A stretch of 64,000 nt of DNA from Furcasterigmium furcatum (lineage: Eukaryota; Ascomycota; Sordariomycetes; Glomerellales; Plectosphaerellaceae). Positions 1 through 10,071 of the stretch are shown here, piece by piece; positions within the stretch are counted from its first letter, which is position 1, and every line of letters begins with the position of its first letter. Where the stretch lies: NCBI GenBank assembly GCA_001599815.1, contig BCIA01000002.1, positions 999,831 to 1,063,830 of the forward strand. Reading direction: 5' to 3'. A model generated the notes under the pieces. The model was not told the DNA's origin. It saw nothing but the letters and a program-made list of their open reading frames with translations, and ran no database searches. The translations under genes and the position numbers were made by a program.

Positions 1-661
1 TGCGATCTGTGCAAAGAGCTGAGAGTTGGGACTCGGGGCAGGGAACATAGACCCGCTGCCGCCGGGAGTCAAGCCTGTCCTTAAGGAGGACTCGTTGGGC
101 GTCGGGAACCCTCCTCCGCGAAGATGATGGGTGTCGCTGAAGTAATCATTGGTCGGGCCCGACAACATCGCCGGGCTCAGGGGGCCAGTTCGCAACGAGC
201 CTCCTCCCCAGTTGAAAGGGGTAGTGCCGGTGCCGGGCAGGAGCGCCGAGGGTGATGTGATGTGGGCGACGGGAGGCAACTTGGTGCCGCCGGGAGTCTC
301 TGCACCGCTGCCGCCACCGAAGGACTGCTCGAAGGGGTTGGGTTCGAGGCTCAGGTTGTTGTCGGCGCCGCGAGCGTTCCCAAAGTAGTCGGGTGTACTG
401 CCAGTCTGGCCGGGACGAGGAGGGGGACCAAGGGGCTTTGCGCCGTCAATCTCGGGCTTCACGTTCGAGTCGGAAGGCTTTGCGTCGGCAGCAGAATCTA
501 CGGAAGGGGAAAGCCGTGTTAGCAGTGACGAGACGTCATGAGGGCTTGAGATGCAAAGGAGAATAGACGATTAACTCACCATTGCGGGGTGGAGTAGTGT
601 TGTTGGACTTGGACTGTTTGGGGGACTTTGAGTCGCCCCTGTTGCTCGGTGAGGTCCCCAT
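1..661 (-). CDS. atf1: Atf1/AtfA-type bZIP transcription factor, N-terminal part (runs off the window)
   Basis: Stress-response transcription factor of the Atf1/AtfA (CREB/ATF) family, expected to act in the nucleus downstream of the Hog1/Sty1 MAP kinase. Exons 661-580 and 497-1; intron 498-579 has GTGAGT donor and TAG acceptor. The protein starts MGTSPSNRGDSKSPKQSK and contains the N-terminal signature blocks of fungal Atf1 proteins: NPFEQSFGG, ETPGGTKLPPVAHITSPS, LRTGPLSPAMLSGP and FPTPNESSLRTGLTPGGSGS. These correspond to the Aft1 HRA/HRR/OSA regions, with many S/T-P sites suited to MAPK phosphorylation. The bZIP domain should lie left of the window and is not visible, so the family call rests on the N-terminal blocks. 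About 190 residues are present. Several TGACGT cores lie in the intron and upstream. Confidence 0.88.
498..579 (-). other. Intron 1 of atf1
   Basis: 82 bp, GTGAGT donor read leftward from 579, TAG acceptor at 500-498. It joins ..CGC AAT G to AT TCT GCT.. in frame. It carries a TGACGTC core (532-538) on the minus strand. Confidence 0.75.
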
Positions 662-3084
662 GATGACGACGATGATGTATGATGTAGCGTACTACAACGA
701 GACAGCTTAGGTCGGTAGGGTGAGGGAGGGCGAAGGGCGACGGGATTGACGTCGTGTGCGGGAGTAGAAGAAGCCAGATGAGGTCACAGCAGGACGAAAG
801 CGCACCAAGAGGCTGATAAACTAGAGGAGCAGTATGGGCAAGGGGGCGAAATAGAAGCGGGAAGAGTTATGGGAACCGTGACGGTCGATGGAGAATGGTG
901 CGCCACTCTGTCCGAAAAAGAGGAACCCAACTTGGCACGCCGGTACTGTACTGTACACTACCCACGAGTGTATGTAGTAGATGCAAGCCGCGTGCTAGGA
1001 GGCTGTTGTCGGAGCGGCGTGGCTCTGGTGGTGGTGGTTGATGGCTTCCCGCTGGGGGGGGTGTTTGACTCTGACTCGGCCGTGTGATCTTCGACTGAGG
1101 TTCGAATACACGCGCCGCCCGCTGCTTGGAGCTAAGGTAGGGGATGAAAATGACACGACGAAAACAGCAGAAAGCCGATTGCGTAGTAGCTTTCTGCACC
1201 TGAGTGCGTTATCGTGACGGGCAGTGGGAAGCGTGGTGCGTCCAGGTGCTGCCGCGGGTGTGGTTGAGTTGGTTGGGAGAAACGGCAGACGTCACAGAGG
1301 AAGTATGACGTTGCGGTTTGTGGACTTTAAAAAAAATGGGCGACGAGGCACTTCAAAGGGGGGAGGGAGACAGGGCAGGCAGGAGTGTCGCGCGCGTGCT
1401 GTGGCCCCGGGGGGTGGGCGAGAGACCGTCTGATTCCGGTTGTCCTCTGGCTCTCGTCTCGTCGCGCGAGGTACATACATGCAGTACAGTATCTCACGAG
1501 AGGAGGTGGAGGGGGGTCTTTCCAGAAATCGGCTGGGACGGTGGGGAATCTCGATGACGCCGTCCCGGTGGTGAGCCCCGACTCTCGCTGACAAAAAGCA
1601 AAAAGAGGAAGGCGAGGCCGTCCAGCGCCCCACACATCCTCTTTGTTCCGGGCGTTCTTTGGCTGTCGGGACCTCAGAGATGAGGCAATCACCCACGGCA
1701 CCGTTTCCGGGGCGTTTTCTCCAGGCTTGGCATTGGCACTGTGCTATTGGATGCCAACTTGGACCGAGTCCCGTCCCGCTCAGAGTTTTCGACCGCCTCA
1801 ACGCCTCTGCAGCCGATGCCTCGACAGGATGCAGACGATGGACTCTTCGGTCGTACCCGGAGGCCCAGTCTTGAAGTGCTGCGAAACTGGAGCACTCTTC
1901 CACGTCAGTCCCAGTCGCCGACTCGCAACAGGAGACTCAACGATACTTTGCTTGGACGCCTCAACCTCCAGCACTGTGTCGATACGGAATGACCCAATCC
2001 ACGCTCTTCCTTCCTTCCTCTCGTCATTCCACATCGGTGCAGGGATGTGGAATGCAGCTGGGACTCACTTCTCCCGGGGTGTCAACTACGCCTGTCCACT
2101 CAGAGGCTGCGATTCGGGCTTGACCCCACAGCCGAGAGCACACCACCACCACCCACCCCTGCATGGATTGCATCACTTCTTCCCCCCTTTCCCACGCGCC
2201 CCCATGCCTCACTCTCACCGGGCACGAAGGAAGCTTCCGCCATCTGTGTGGATTTTTGATGCCGTCGCGGAAGATGCAGTGCGATGCGACTCTGGAGCTC
2301 GACAGGATGACTCTCGCATGAAACTCACGTTGAAAGCCTCAGTCTTCATCTCATCCAGAACGGTATACCCTCGGACCATCCCCTCGCTGCCAAAAGGGTA
2401 ACTTACGGTGTGCCCTCCCGTGGATCGACGCCAGAATTTCTCTTTTCAATCCCAGCCCCCTCTCATCATCGCGATTCCCTGTGCCACACCAGGCAAAAGG
2501 CCATTCTTCCACGTCAAGTCTGGACTCGACAGTATCCACCCCCGTGCATTTCAACGTCTGATAATCCTCGGTCCTCACTGCTCACCTCGCCGGTCCAGAC
2601 TCACCGAGAGTGTTGAGTGTGTGAATTTCTAATCCGCCGATGGGGACTTTCCTGTCCTGAATCACGACCAGTGGCGATTCTGGCCGTCGACGGGCAACAC
2701 GGGCCATACCAGTCGGTACAGTTTGTACCTGTGCATTGGCTGTGGAGACGCCCAAAATAAAAGACCCCCGGGATCCACCTATCAACGCAAGTTTCGCGGG
2801 ATTGCGTCACATCACCGAACTTCCGTCGACGGCTCCAACGGACGTGGCTCCGTTCTTGTGGGTGTCCTCCAAGCCATTCCGTCTCACCCTCAATAGCACC
2901 CTTCTCTTCCTGTCCAGTCTATCCATTCCATCGCATTGGTTTCGAGCATTTCGTTCCATATTAGTTCCCGCGACGACAACCACCATCCGATGCACTCGGG
3001 GGTTTGCTGTCGGAACGGAGAGTTCATCTCGATCGCGCGCTGGCCGATCGATGGACGGGTCTGATGGGCTGAGGTACTTACTAG

Positions 3085-3092
3085 TGACGTCA
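3085..3092. promoter_or_regulatory. Perfect palindromic CRE (TGACGTCA) upstream of atf1
   Basis: TGACGTCA read directly; this is the canonical ATF/CREB binding site. It lies 2.4 kb upstream of the atf1 start codon and about 0.9 kb downstream of the GST-like stop. The expected chance count of this octamer in 3.3 kb is about 0.05. Function is inferred. Confidence 0.45.
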
Positions 3093-3315
3093 GGAGCCGA
3101 CAAAAAGTTTGTTTCGAAGGCGCGGAGTCAAACGTTGACGGGCGACGGAGCTGGGGAGATGAGAGATGGACTCCGGACGCGCGCGACTCCTTTTGATTCA
3201 CTCCCCATTCAAGCCAAGCACCTTTCCACCAGGACTGGCAACCTGTCAGGTCGTTCCCAAGGGGGCGCGCACTCGGACAGGGTGGCTCATGAAGTCGCGT
3301 GGCCTAGCTCCTCCA

Positions 3316-3323
3316 TGACGTAA
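3316..3323 (+). promoter_or_regulatory. CRE-like site TGACGTAA
   Basis: ATGACGTAAT context, an ATF/CRE-like bZIP half-site variant, 230 bp from the perfect CRE. Assignment to atf1 control is inference from proximity. Confidence 0.3.
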
Positions 3324-3964
3324 TGCTGCCACATCTGAGGTACACGTACATTGGTACAATACAGATGCTGGCAGGACACGACTTCACGTGTTTGTTTCGT
3401 CGCAAACAACTTGGTAGCTCGCCCACCCAATTGGATTCGACATGATGACTAGAGTCTACCCATTGCCGTTCCGGCGGATCGGCCCAGACCTGCAGATGGT
3501 GCAGTCGGGAGCTTGGGAGGCTGGATCAAGGCCAAAACTCCGTTCAAATCCCGGGGATCAATCAGCACGCATGGACATCTACGACTGAGGTTGCTATCAC
3601 CACAAACTCTCTATCAACGTCTCACCTTCGCTGGGGTCTCGGTTGCCATATGTATCTTTGTGCGCCCCTGACACGCGCACGATCGTAGGGCCTTGCTACA
3701 TGACTGATACGCCAAGCGAAACCGTTCCACTACGTCTTAGTACATCGTGGCATTCCAGGTTTTCGGGTCAACAAGATAGGTAGTGACCACCCCAGGCAGA
3801 GAGAACTATCTGAGTAGGATTGCTGTTGAAAGTCGAGCGAGTTGATGTGCTGATTTGAGGTTGGCATTGGCGATTAAAGCAATCGTCTCGACGAACTTGA
3901 GAGTAAGTCGGGGAGTCACCCAGAGCCGACACCAGGTTGTCCACGAGACCTATATGCTCGTCTG

Positions 3965-5067
3965 TTACAGCTTCGCATCCTCTTTCGTCCTCGCCTTAAC
4001 CACCTTGAAGCCATGTCGTGGCGCATGCAGCCTGACAGAGCCATTCTCCCCGCTAACCTCAATCACCACTTCGGTCTTATTCAGTGCCACGAGCTTGCCA
4101 GTGTCTTTGTGGGAGGACCCGGTGTCTGTGGGCCAGACGGTTACCATGTCCCCCGCCTTCAGATTCTCATATATGACCGTGCTGTCGTGCTCGTCCAGCT
4201 CACTCTCCGTTGTCTGGAATGGCTGTGCCAAAACAAGCCTCGCGGCCTCCTCTCCCGTCAGAGTCCTCGGCTCGTTGACCCGCGATTTGGCCAAGGCGAC
4301 TGCCTTTCGAAACCGCTCTATCCAGGCGTACACCCGGGGGTACCGTGACTCGTTGAAGGTGACCGTTGGAAGGGCGCCTTTGAGATACGTCAGCCAGGAG
4401 AACGGCCAGATGGCCTGGATATCGCCGAGGCCTGGGCCAGCACTGTCATCCCCGAGAATCCACTGCCGTCCATCGGCGAGCAGCCCCCGCTCAAGGAAAT
4501 CCAACGCCCTCGCCACCTTCTCCTCCGCGCCGGGCCTCTTCGACGCCATCGACTGAGGTGAGAGGCTGGTCTGCGAGTTTCCGTTGTTGAGAAATTGGGC
4601 ACGATCCTTGTAGTACGCGTCCTTATTGAGGAGCGGGAGTTTGGTCGGTAACAGATTCACTGCAGCCTCGAAGAGACCCGTGTCGGTCGTGAACATCTGC
4701 AACAGGTGTTCGAGCGCTACCTTGTCATTTGACGAAGCGTGTGCACCGAGTCGAGGCTTTTCGGGGAAAATCGACTCCAGTTTGAGCAGGATGAGGCGTG
4801 TATCGACATAGATGTCGCGATCAATGGAGAGGATTGGAATGCGACGGTGATTGATGCCCAGCAGCGCAAGGTCAGGCCTCGGCATCATGGGAGGTTGAAG
4901 CTGAGATGATACGTCAGCCCGTCAGCTGCCAGATAGTCTGGATCCCCACGTACACATTGAGAGTAAGGGATGCCGCGAAGGGTCAGGTACCAAGCAACTC
5001 GTTTGGCATAAGGCGAGTAGGTGTAGTGGTACAGAATGACCTCGGGGCCCTCAGAGTGCGAAACCAT
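3965..5067 (-). CDS. Glutathione S-transferase-like protein with C-terminal extension
   Basis: Exons 5067-4954 and 4900-3965; intron 4901-4953 (53 bp, GTACGT..CAG) joins SQC to LQPPMMPRPDL. Product is 349 aa. Residues about 5-90 form a thioredoxin-like GST N domain (VILYHYTYSPYAKRV, then RRIPILSIDRDIY with the cis-Pro region). An all-helical GST C domain follows to about residue 260. The last ~80 residues (GDMVTVWPTDTG.. to the end) look like a small beta-rich module that plain GSTs lack; fungal relatives carry a DUF there. The YSPYAKR motif lacks the Cys of omega-class enzymes and suggests Ser/Tyr chemistry or no classical catalysis; the substrate is unknown. I chose the start at 5067 (AACATGG context). 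An in-frame ATG at 5100 would add 11 residues. Confidence 0.8.
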
Positions 5068-5915
5068 GTTGAGCTCGTAGACGGAGCAGGTAAGGCTCAA
5101 TGCAGGCGTTGGGGAGGTGGTCCAGTGCAGTCAGTCGCAAGCCTGATGAGTCCTTGTTCAGCTGATATCAGTGTCACACGTTTGATTAAGTTGACTTAAG
5201 AGGACTGAGATTCATCAGTACGTAAAGGTTCACCCTGACCGGGTTGCGAGAGCACAGGCGAGTGGATACGCGGGGTCCAGCCGAGGCATGTTCAGACCTT
5301 GGCCGAGGGACCAATTGGGTTCATTTGGTTCCGTCGTGGAGGCCCAGGGTACATACGGGCATGGACAGTTGGTCTTGCATTCATCTGTTGATGGCCTGAG
5401 CTCAATCCACGCTTCACACTTCAACGGTTAACCTGCTGATCTTTGATTTCCCAGGGTTGGTGTCTCTGCCTTGTCTCTGCGATGCGGTTTGGGAAGGGAA
5501 GTATGCGGGCGTTTACACGACCTAGCTATTGTACCATCGGACATGAGTCCTTGTGTTAACTTGGACGAATGTGAAGTTGAGGCAAACATGTTGATGCGAA
5601 ATGTCGTGATTCTCAACTCAAATGTTGCGACCTCTTGGCTAAATCACGTGCCAGGTCACGCGTTTGCTCCTGCCCCTGGGCATGAGTCCAATTGAAACAG
5701 TGGAGGTCCGACGGCGGGGGCGGGGCACGACTAATCGAGGGGCAACCGCGAGGAGGGGGAAAATCACCACCAGAACTTTTTTGAGTCACTCGCACGTCGA
5801 CTCAGCGTTGCGCGAGACAAACATTTCACGACGCCTCCGACTCTGTTTCGCGCTCGAAACCGCGCTGCGGCATTTCTCCCCTCAAATCGACCACCAGGAA
5901 GCCTAACGCCTGAAA
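5068..5915. other. Divergent intergenic region between the GST-like and IleRS genes
   Basis: 848 bp separating the two start codons, so it should hold both promoters and 5' leaders. A TGAGTCA site is at 5782-5788. Short open frames here have no coding character. No other feature seen. Confidence 0.6.
5782..5788 (+). promoter_or_regulatory. Gcn4/CPC1-type site TGAGTCA upstream of IleRS
   Basis: TGAGTCA lies 128 bp before the IleRS ATG. Aminoacyl-tRNA synthetases are established targets of Gcn4/CpcA cross-pathway control, which makes the site plausible. A heptamer of this class is expected about once per 8 kb by chance. Confidence 0.45.
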
Positions 5916-8900
5916 ATGAGCATCAGCTTCCCGAAGACTGAGGAGGAGACCATCCGCTTCTGGCGGGAGGTCGATGCCTTCCAGACCCAGCTGCGTCTGA
6001 CCGAGGGATGCCCCCGATTCACCTTCTACGACGGTCCTCCATTTGGTATGATGGCCCCGATCCGGACTATTCTTCTCACCAGATGCTAACGTCTCTCCAG
6101 CTACTGGTACAGATCTCCTTCCTCGTCGTTCGACTCGCATCGCCTAACCTCCCTCAGGTCTTCCCCATTATGGCCATCTCCTGGCCTCCACCATCAAGGA
6201 CATTGTCCCCCGATACTGGTCCATGAAGGGATACCATGTGACCCGACGCTTCGGTTGGGACACCCACGGCCTCCCCATCGAGTACGAGATCGACAAGAAG
6301 CACAAGGCCGCCGCCAGGGATGTCGTTGCCAAGCTGGGCATCGCTGGATACAATGCCGAGTGCAGGGCTATCGTCATGACATATGCCAACGACTGGAGGC
6401 AGATCATCGAGCGTCTTGGTCGCTGGATCGACTTTGACAACGACTACAAGGTGGGTTGGCGCTGGTGCGAGATGGTCACGAGATAGTGCTGACCGGATAT
6501 TTCCCAGTCCATGGATTGTACCTTCATGGAGTCCTGTTGGTGGGTCTTCAAGCAGCTCTTCGACAAGGACCAAGTGTACCGCGCATATCAGATCATGCCC
6601 TACTCGACAGCCCTCGGCACCCCTCTCAGCCAGATGGAGGCCAAGCAGAACGAGCAGTCGACGCAGGATCCCTCCGTGCTCATCGCCTTCCCTGTCGTCG
6701 GCCAGGAGGGCGTCGAGGCCTCCCTGGTCATCTACACAACCACACCATGGACTCTGCCTTCCAATATGCTCATCGCCGTCCACCCGGACTTCGAGTACCT
6801 CGAGTTCCTCGACGAGAAGTCAGGCAAGCACTACATCATGATGGAAAGCGGCATCGCTAGCTTCTACGGCAAGGAGTTCAAGAAGGCCAAGTACAAGATT
6901 CTGAGGAAATTTGTCGGCAAGGACCTTATCGGTTGGAAGTACGAGCCCCTCTTCGACTACTTTGCCGAGGAGTTCGCCGACTGCTTCCAGGTCATCGGCG
7001 CGGACTACGTTGAGGCTGGCGAGGGTACCGGCCTCGTTCACCAGGCCCCGGCTTTCGGTCAGGAGGATTACGATGCTGCCGTTGCTGCGGGATTCTTCAA
7101 CGAAGACCGTCTCCCGCCATGCCCTGTCAACGAGAAGGGCGAGTTCACCGAGCAGGTCAGGGATTACGTTGGACAGCATGTGAAGGCGGCAGACAAGGCC
7201 ATCATCAAGGACCTGCGCAGCACTGGTCGTCTCCTCGTCGAGTCGCAGGTTACTCACGTTGACAAGTTTTGCTGGAGGTCTAACACCCAGCTCATCCGAC
7301 GTGCCGTTTCGTCGTGGTTCATCCGCGTCAAGAACGACGTCCCCAAGATGCTCGAGAACCTCGAGGGCACGACCTGGGTTCCTGGCTTCGTCAAGGAGAA
7401 GCGCTTCGCCAACTGGGTCGCCAACGCCCACGATTGGAACGTTTCCCGAAACCGTTACTGGGGCACACCCATCCCTCTCTGGGTCAGCGAGGACTTTGAG
7501 GAGGTGGTCTGTGTTGGCAGCATCGCTGAGTTGAAGGAACTCAGCGGTTACGAGGGGCCCCTGGACGACCTTCACCGTGACAAGGTCGACCACATCACCA
7601 TCCCGTCGAAGACGGGCAAGGGAGTCTTGAAGAGGGTTGACGAGGTCTTCGACTGTTGGTTCGAATCTGGAAGCATGCCTTATGCTTCGCAGCATTATCC
7701 CTTTGAGAATGCCGACCAGTTCAAGGAGGGCCTTTTCCCTGCCGACTTCATTGCCGAGGGCCTGGACCAGACCCGTGGCTGGTTCTACACACTGACCGTC
7801 CTCGGCAACAAGCTGTTCGGCGTGTCTCCATTCCGCAACTGCATTACCAACGGCCTTGTCCTCGCGTCGACAGGTGAGCTTCTCTTGTCCCTGGTGTGAT
7901 GGGTCGGTGCTAACATCCGCGGCAGGCGTCAAGATGTCCAAGAGTCTGAAGAACTACCCCGACCCCAGCGCCGTCATCAACGAGTTTGGCTCCGACGCCC
8001 TGCGCCTGTATCTCATCAACTCCCCCGTCGTACGCGCCGAGCCTCTGCGCTTCAAGGAGGCCGGTGTCAAGGAGGTCGTCTCAAAGGTCCTGCTTCCCTT
8101 CTGGAACAGCTACCGCTTCTTCTGTGAGCAGGCCATTCTCTACGAGAAGAACAACGGCGAGCCTTTCCGGGCCGACCCTGCGTTCACCGAGGGCAAGTCT
8201 CTGGAAAACGTCATGGACAGGTGGATCCTGGCCGATTGCCAGAGCATGCTGCAGTTCATCAACCAGGAGATGTCTGGCTACAGGCTGTACACGGTCGTGC
8301 CTCGTCTGCTGGAGGTTCTCGACAACCTGACGAACTGGTACATCCGCTTCAACCGCAAGAGGCTCAAGGGCGTTGCCGGCCTGGGCTTGGACGACACCAA
8401 GGCGGCACTGAACACCCTTCTGCAGGTCCTGTTCACGCTCGTTCGCGCCCTGGCTCCTTTCACCCCCTTCCTCACCGAGCACATCTACGGCCTCCTGAAG
8501 CCTTACCTTGGTGACGTCCTCACGACCTTCAAGGACTCGAGGAGTGTGCACTTCTTGCCTTTCCCTACTGTCCAGGAGGCGCTTTTCGACGCCGAGATCG
8601 AGAGGAAGGTCGCGTCCATGCAGAAGGTCATCAACCTGGGCAGGACGGCACGAGAGCGCCGCACCATCAGCTTGAAGACACCGCTGCGGACCATCGTCGT
8701 GGTGTCCGACCAGCAGCACCTGTCTGACGTCGAGTCACTGCAGAGCTACGTCAAGGGTGAGCTGAATGTCCAGGAAGTCGTCCTGTCCGCGGACGAGGCC
8801 AAGTACAACATCATCCTTGAGGCCAAGGTGGACTGGCCGACGCTCGGCAAGAAGCTCAAGAAGGATGTTCAGAAGGTGCGCAAGGCGCTGCCGAACCTCA

Positions 8901-9379
8901 GCCAGGACCAGCTCCGCCAGTACCAGGCGGACAAGACCATCACGGTGGACGGCATCGCGCTGGAGGAGAACGACCTGGAGATCGTGCGCGTGCTGGCCAA
9001 GACGGAGGACGCCTCTACCGAGCAGCCCAAGCTCGAGCCCGCATTCTCGAACGATGTCATCATCCTGCTCGACACGGACGTCTCCGCCGAGGACCTGGTG
9101 CACGAGGGTCTCGCCCGCGAGATGATCAACAGGGTGCAGAAGCTGCGCAAGAAGTCGGACCTTGTCCCGACTGACGACGTCCACATGCAGTACGGCGTGC
9201 TGGCGAACCCCGAGAACGTCAACGTCGATGCCATTCTCGATTCCCAGGAGGATCTGTTCATCAGTGCGCTGCGCGGCACGCTGGAGCCCCTGGCGGATGC
9301 TGCGGCCGACAAGCTGATTGTGGAGGAGGAGCAGACCATTGGCGAGCTGAGGTTGATGCTGAGACTTGCCCGTATCTAG
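5916..9379 (+). CDS. ILS1: Cytosolic isoleucyl-tRNA synthetase
   Basis: Charges tRNA-Ile with isoleucine in the cytosol (class Ia synthetase). Five exons: 5916-6045, 6101-6106, 6158-6450, 6508-7873 and 7926-9379, giving 1082 aa; yeast Ils1 is 1072. Exon 2 is a 6-nt microexon (CTACTG) needed to restore the conserved PPFATGLPHYGHLL sequence that contains the HIGH-type ATP-binding motif (HYGH, residues 49-52). Next come FGWDTHGLPIEYEIDKK, the CP1 editing domain, the FDCWFESGSMPYA and GLDQTRGWFYTL signatures, and KMSKS at residues 601-605 (first exon-5 codons). A helical anticodon-binding domain and a fungal/eukaryotic C-terminal extension complete it. There is no N-terminal targeting peptide, which fits the cytosolic form; a mitochondrial enzyme would be a separate gene. 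The start has AAAATGA context. Confidence 0.96.
6101..6106 (+). other. 6-nucleotide microexon (exon 2) of the IleRS gene
   Basis: Flanked by intron 6046-6100 (55 bp, GTATGA.., branch TGCTAAC, CCAG) and intron 6107-6157 (51 bp, GTACAG.., branch GCCTAAC, TCAG). Including CTACTG gives PPF-A-T-G-LPHYGH; skipping it would leave PPF-G-LPHYGH and lose two residues that are near-invariant in eukaryotic IleRS. Confidence 0.85.
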
Positions 9380-10071
9380 GTGGGTGAGAGGAAAGGAAAT
9401 ATGAAAGGAAATGGGGAGGGAGGATCATAGAAAAGGCGTTGCGTTGTAGTTACATTATGGGTGAAATGAATGATGTGTTAGAGTACTCTCTCTGGAACTC
9501 TCTCTGGAGCGTTTTTCGTCATGGTGCCAGGCCACAGGTTCGTTACATGTGGAATGAAGCTTGAGCCATGGCCCTCCAACTGAATCCAGTTGCTGGGCCA
9601 ACACCTCAGTTGTCGCGTGCCATAACCCTCAACTTAAGAACCGCGTATCGATCGCTTGAGTCAGTCATGACCAGTCAGCGCAAAGGCGTCTTAATTTTGT
9701 CTCCCTAATAAAAGTCAGCAGCGATCACGGTCTCCGGGTCCCTTTAATCACACTTGGGCTGAGTGCGAGACGACGGACCCCTGGGCGATTCAGGGGTAAG
9801 TCTCCTGGTCAGTGCGAGAATCCTGTCATACGGAGCGGGAACCCACTTCCAGCCGGCCGTTTTAAGAAAGTACTTCCCCGTCGGCGCATGGCCAGATGAT
9901 ATCACCATTGCCTCGCCATCGAGCCAGCCGAGTCTTCCCTCGCAAACATGGCTATGCGCATCATGGGAACGCGCATTTGGTTGCTGCATCCCCCAGCTGG
10001 CAGCTTGAGTCAGGCCATTTTCATGTCTGGCAATCACCGACTTCCTCTCCAGACTCAACGTCGCACTCACG
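9380..10071. other. Gap between IleRS and the phosphotransferase gene
   Basis: 692 bp. It holds the IleRS 3' UTR and the promoter of the next gene. AATAAA at 9707-9712 could be a polyadenylation signal. TGAGTCA occurs at 9657-9663 and 10006-10012. There is an imperfect direct duplication near 9487-9508 (two copies of a CTCTCTGGA block). No gene seen. Confidence 0.5.
10006..10012 (+). promoter_or_regulatory. TGAGTCA site 60 bp before the phosphotransferase ATG
   Basis: Second of two TGAGTCA heptamers (other at 9657-9663) in this promoter. The sequence fits Gcn4/CPC1 or AP-1-like (Yap) half-sites. Function is inferred. Confidence 0.35.

Larger units (their letters stand above)
662..3964. other. 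3.3 kb gap: atf1 upstream region and 3' flank of the GST-like gene
   Basis: No supportable gene. Open frames of up to 252 codons on the plus strand (for example 1643-2401 and 2736-3323) have mixed codon bias, no recognisable domain and overlap other frames, so they look like chance. The stretch probably holds the promoter and long 5' leader of atf1, which is transcribed leftward. TGACGT cores lie at 747-752, 1288-1294 (minus), 1306-1311, 3085-3092 and 3316-3321. Both neighbours are on the minus strand. Confidence 0.6.

Noticed and set aside
1643..2401. 252-codon plus-strand open frame upstream of atf1
   Set aside because: No domain, His/Pro/Ser-rich patches, weak third-position bias and several overlapping frames of similar length on both strands.
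2736..3323. 195-codon plus-strand open frame
   Set aside because: No recognisable family and no coding-type codon bias. It lies in the atf1 upstream region with equally long overlapping frames.
6820..7941. 373-codon minus-strand frame opposite IleRS
   Set aside because: Mirror-image shadow produced by the strong G/C third-position bias of IleRS.
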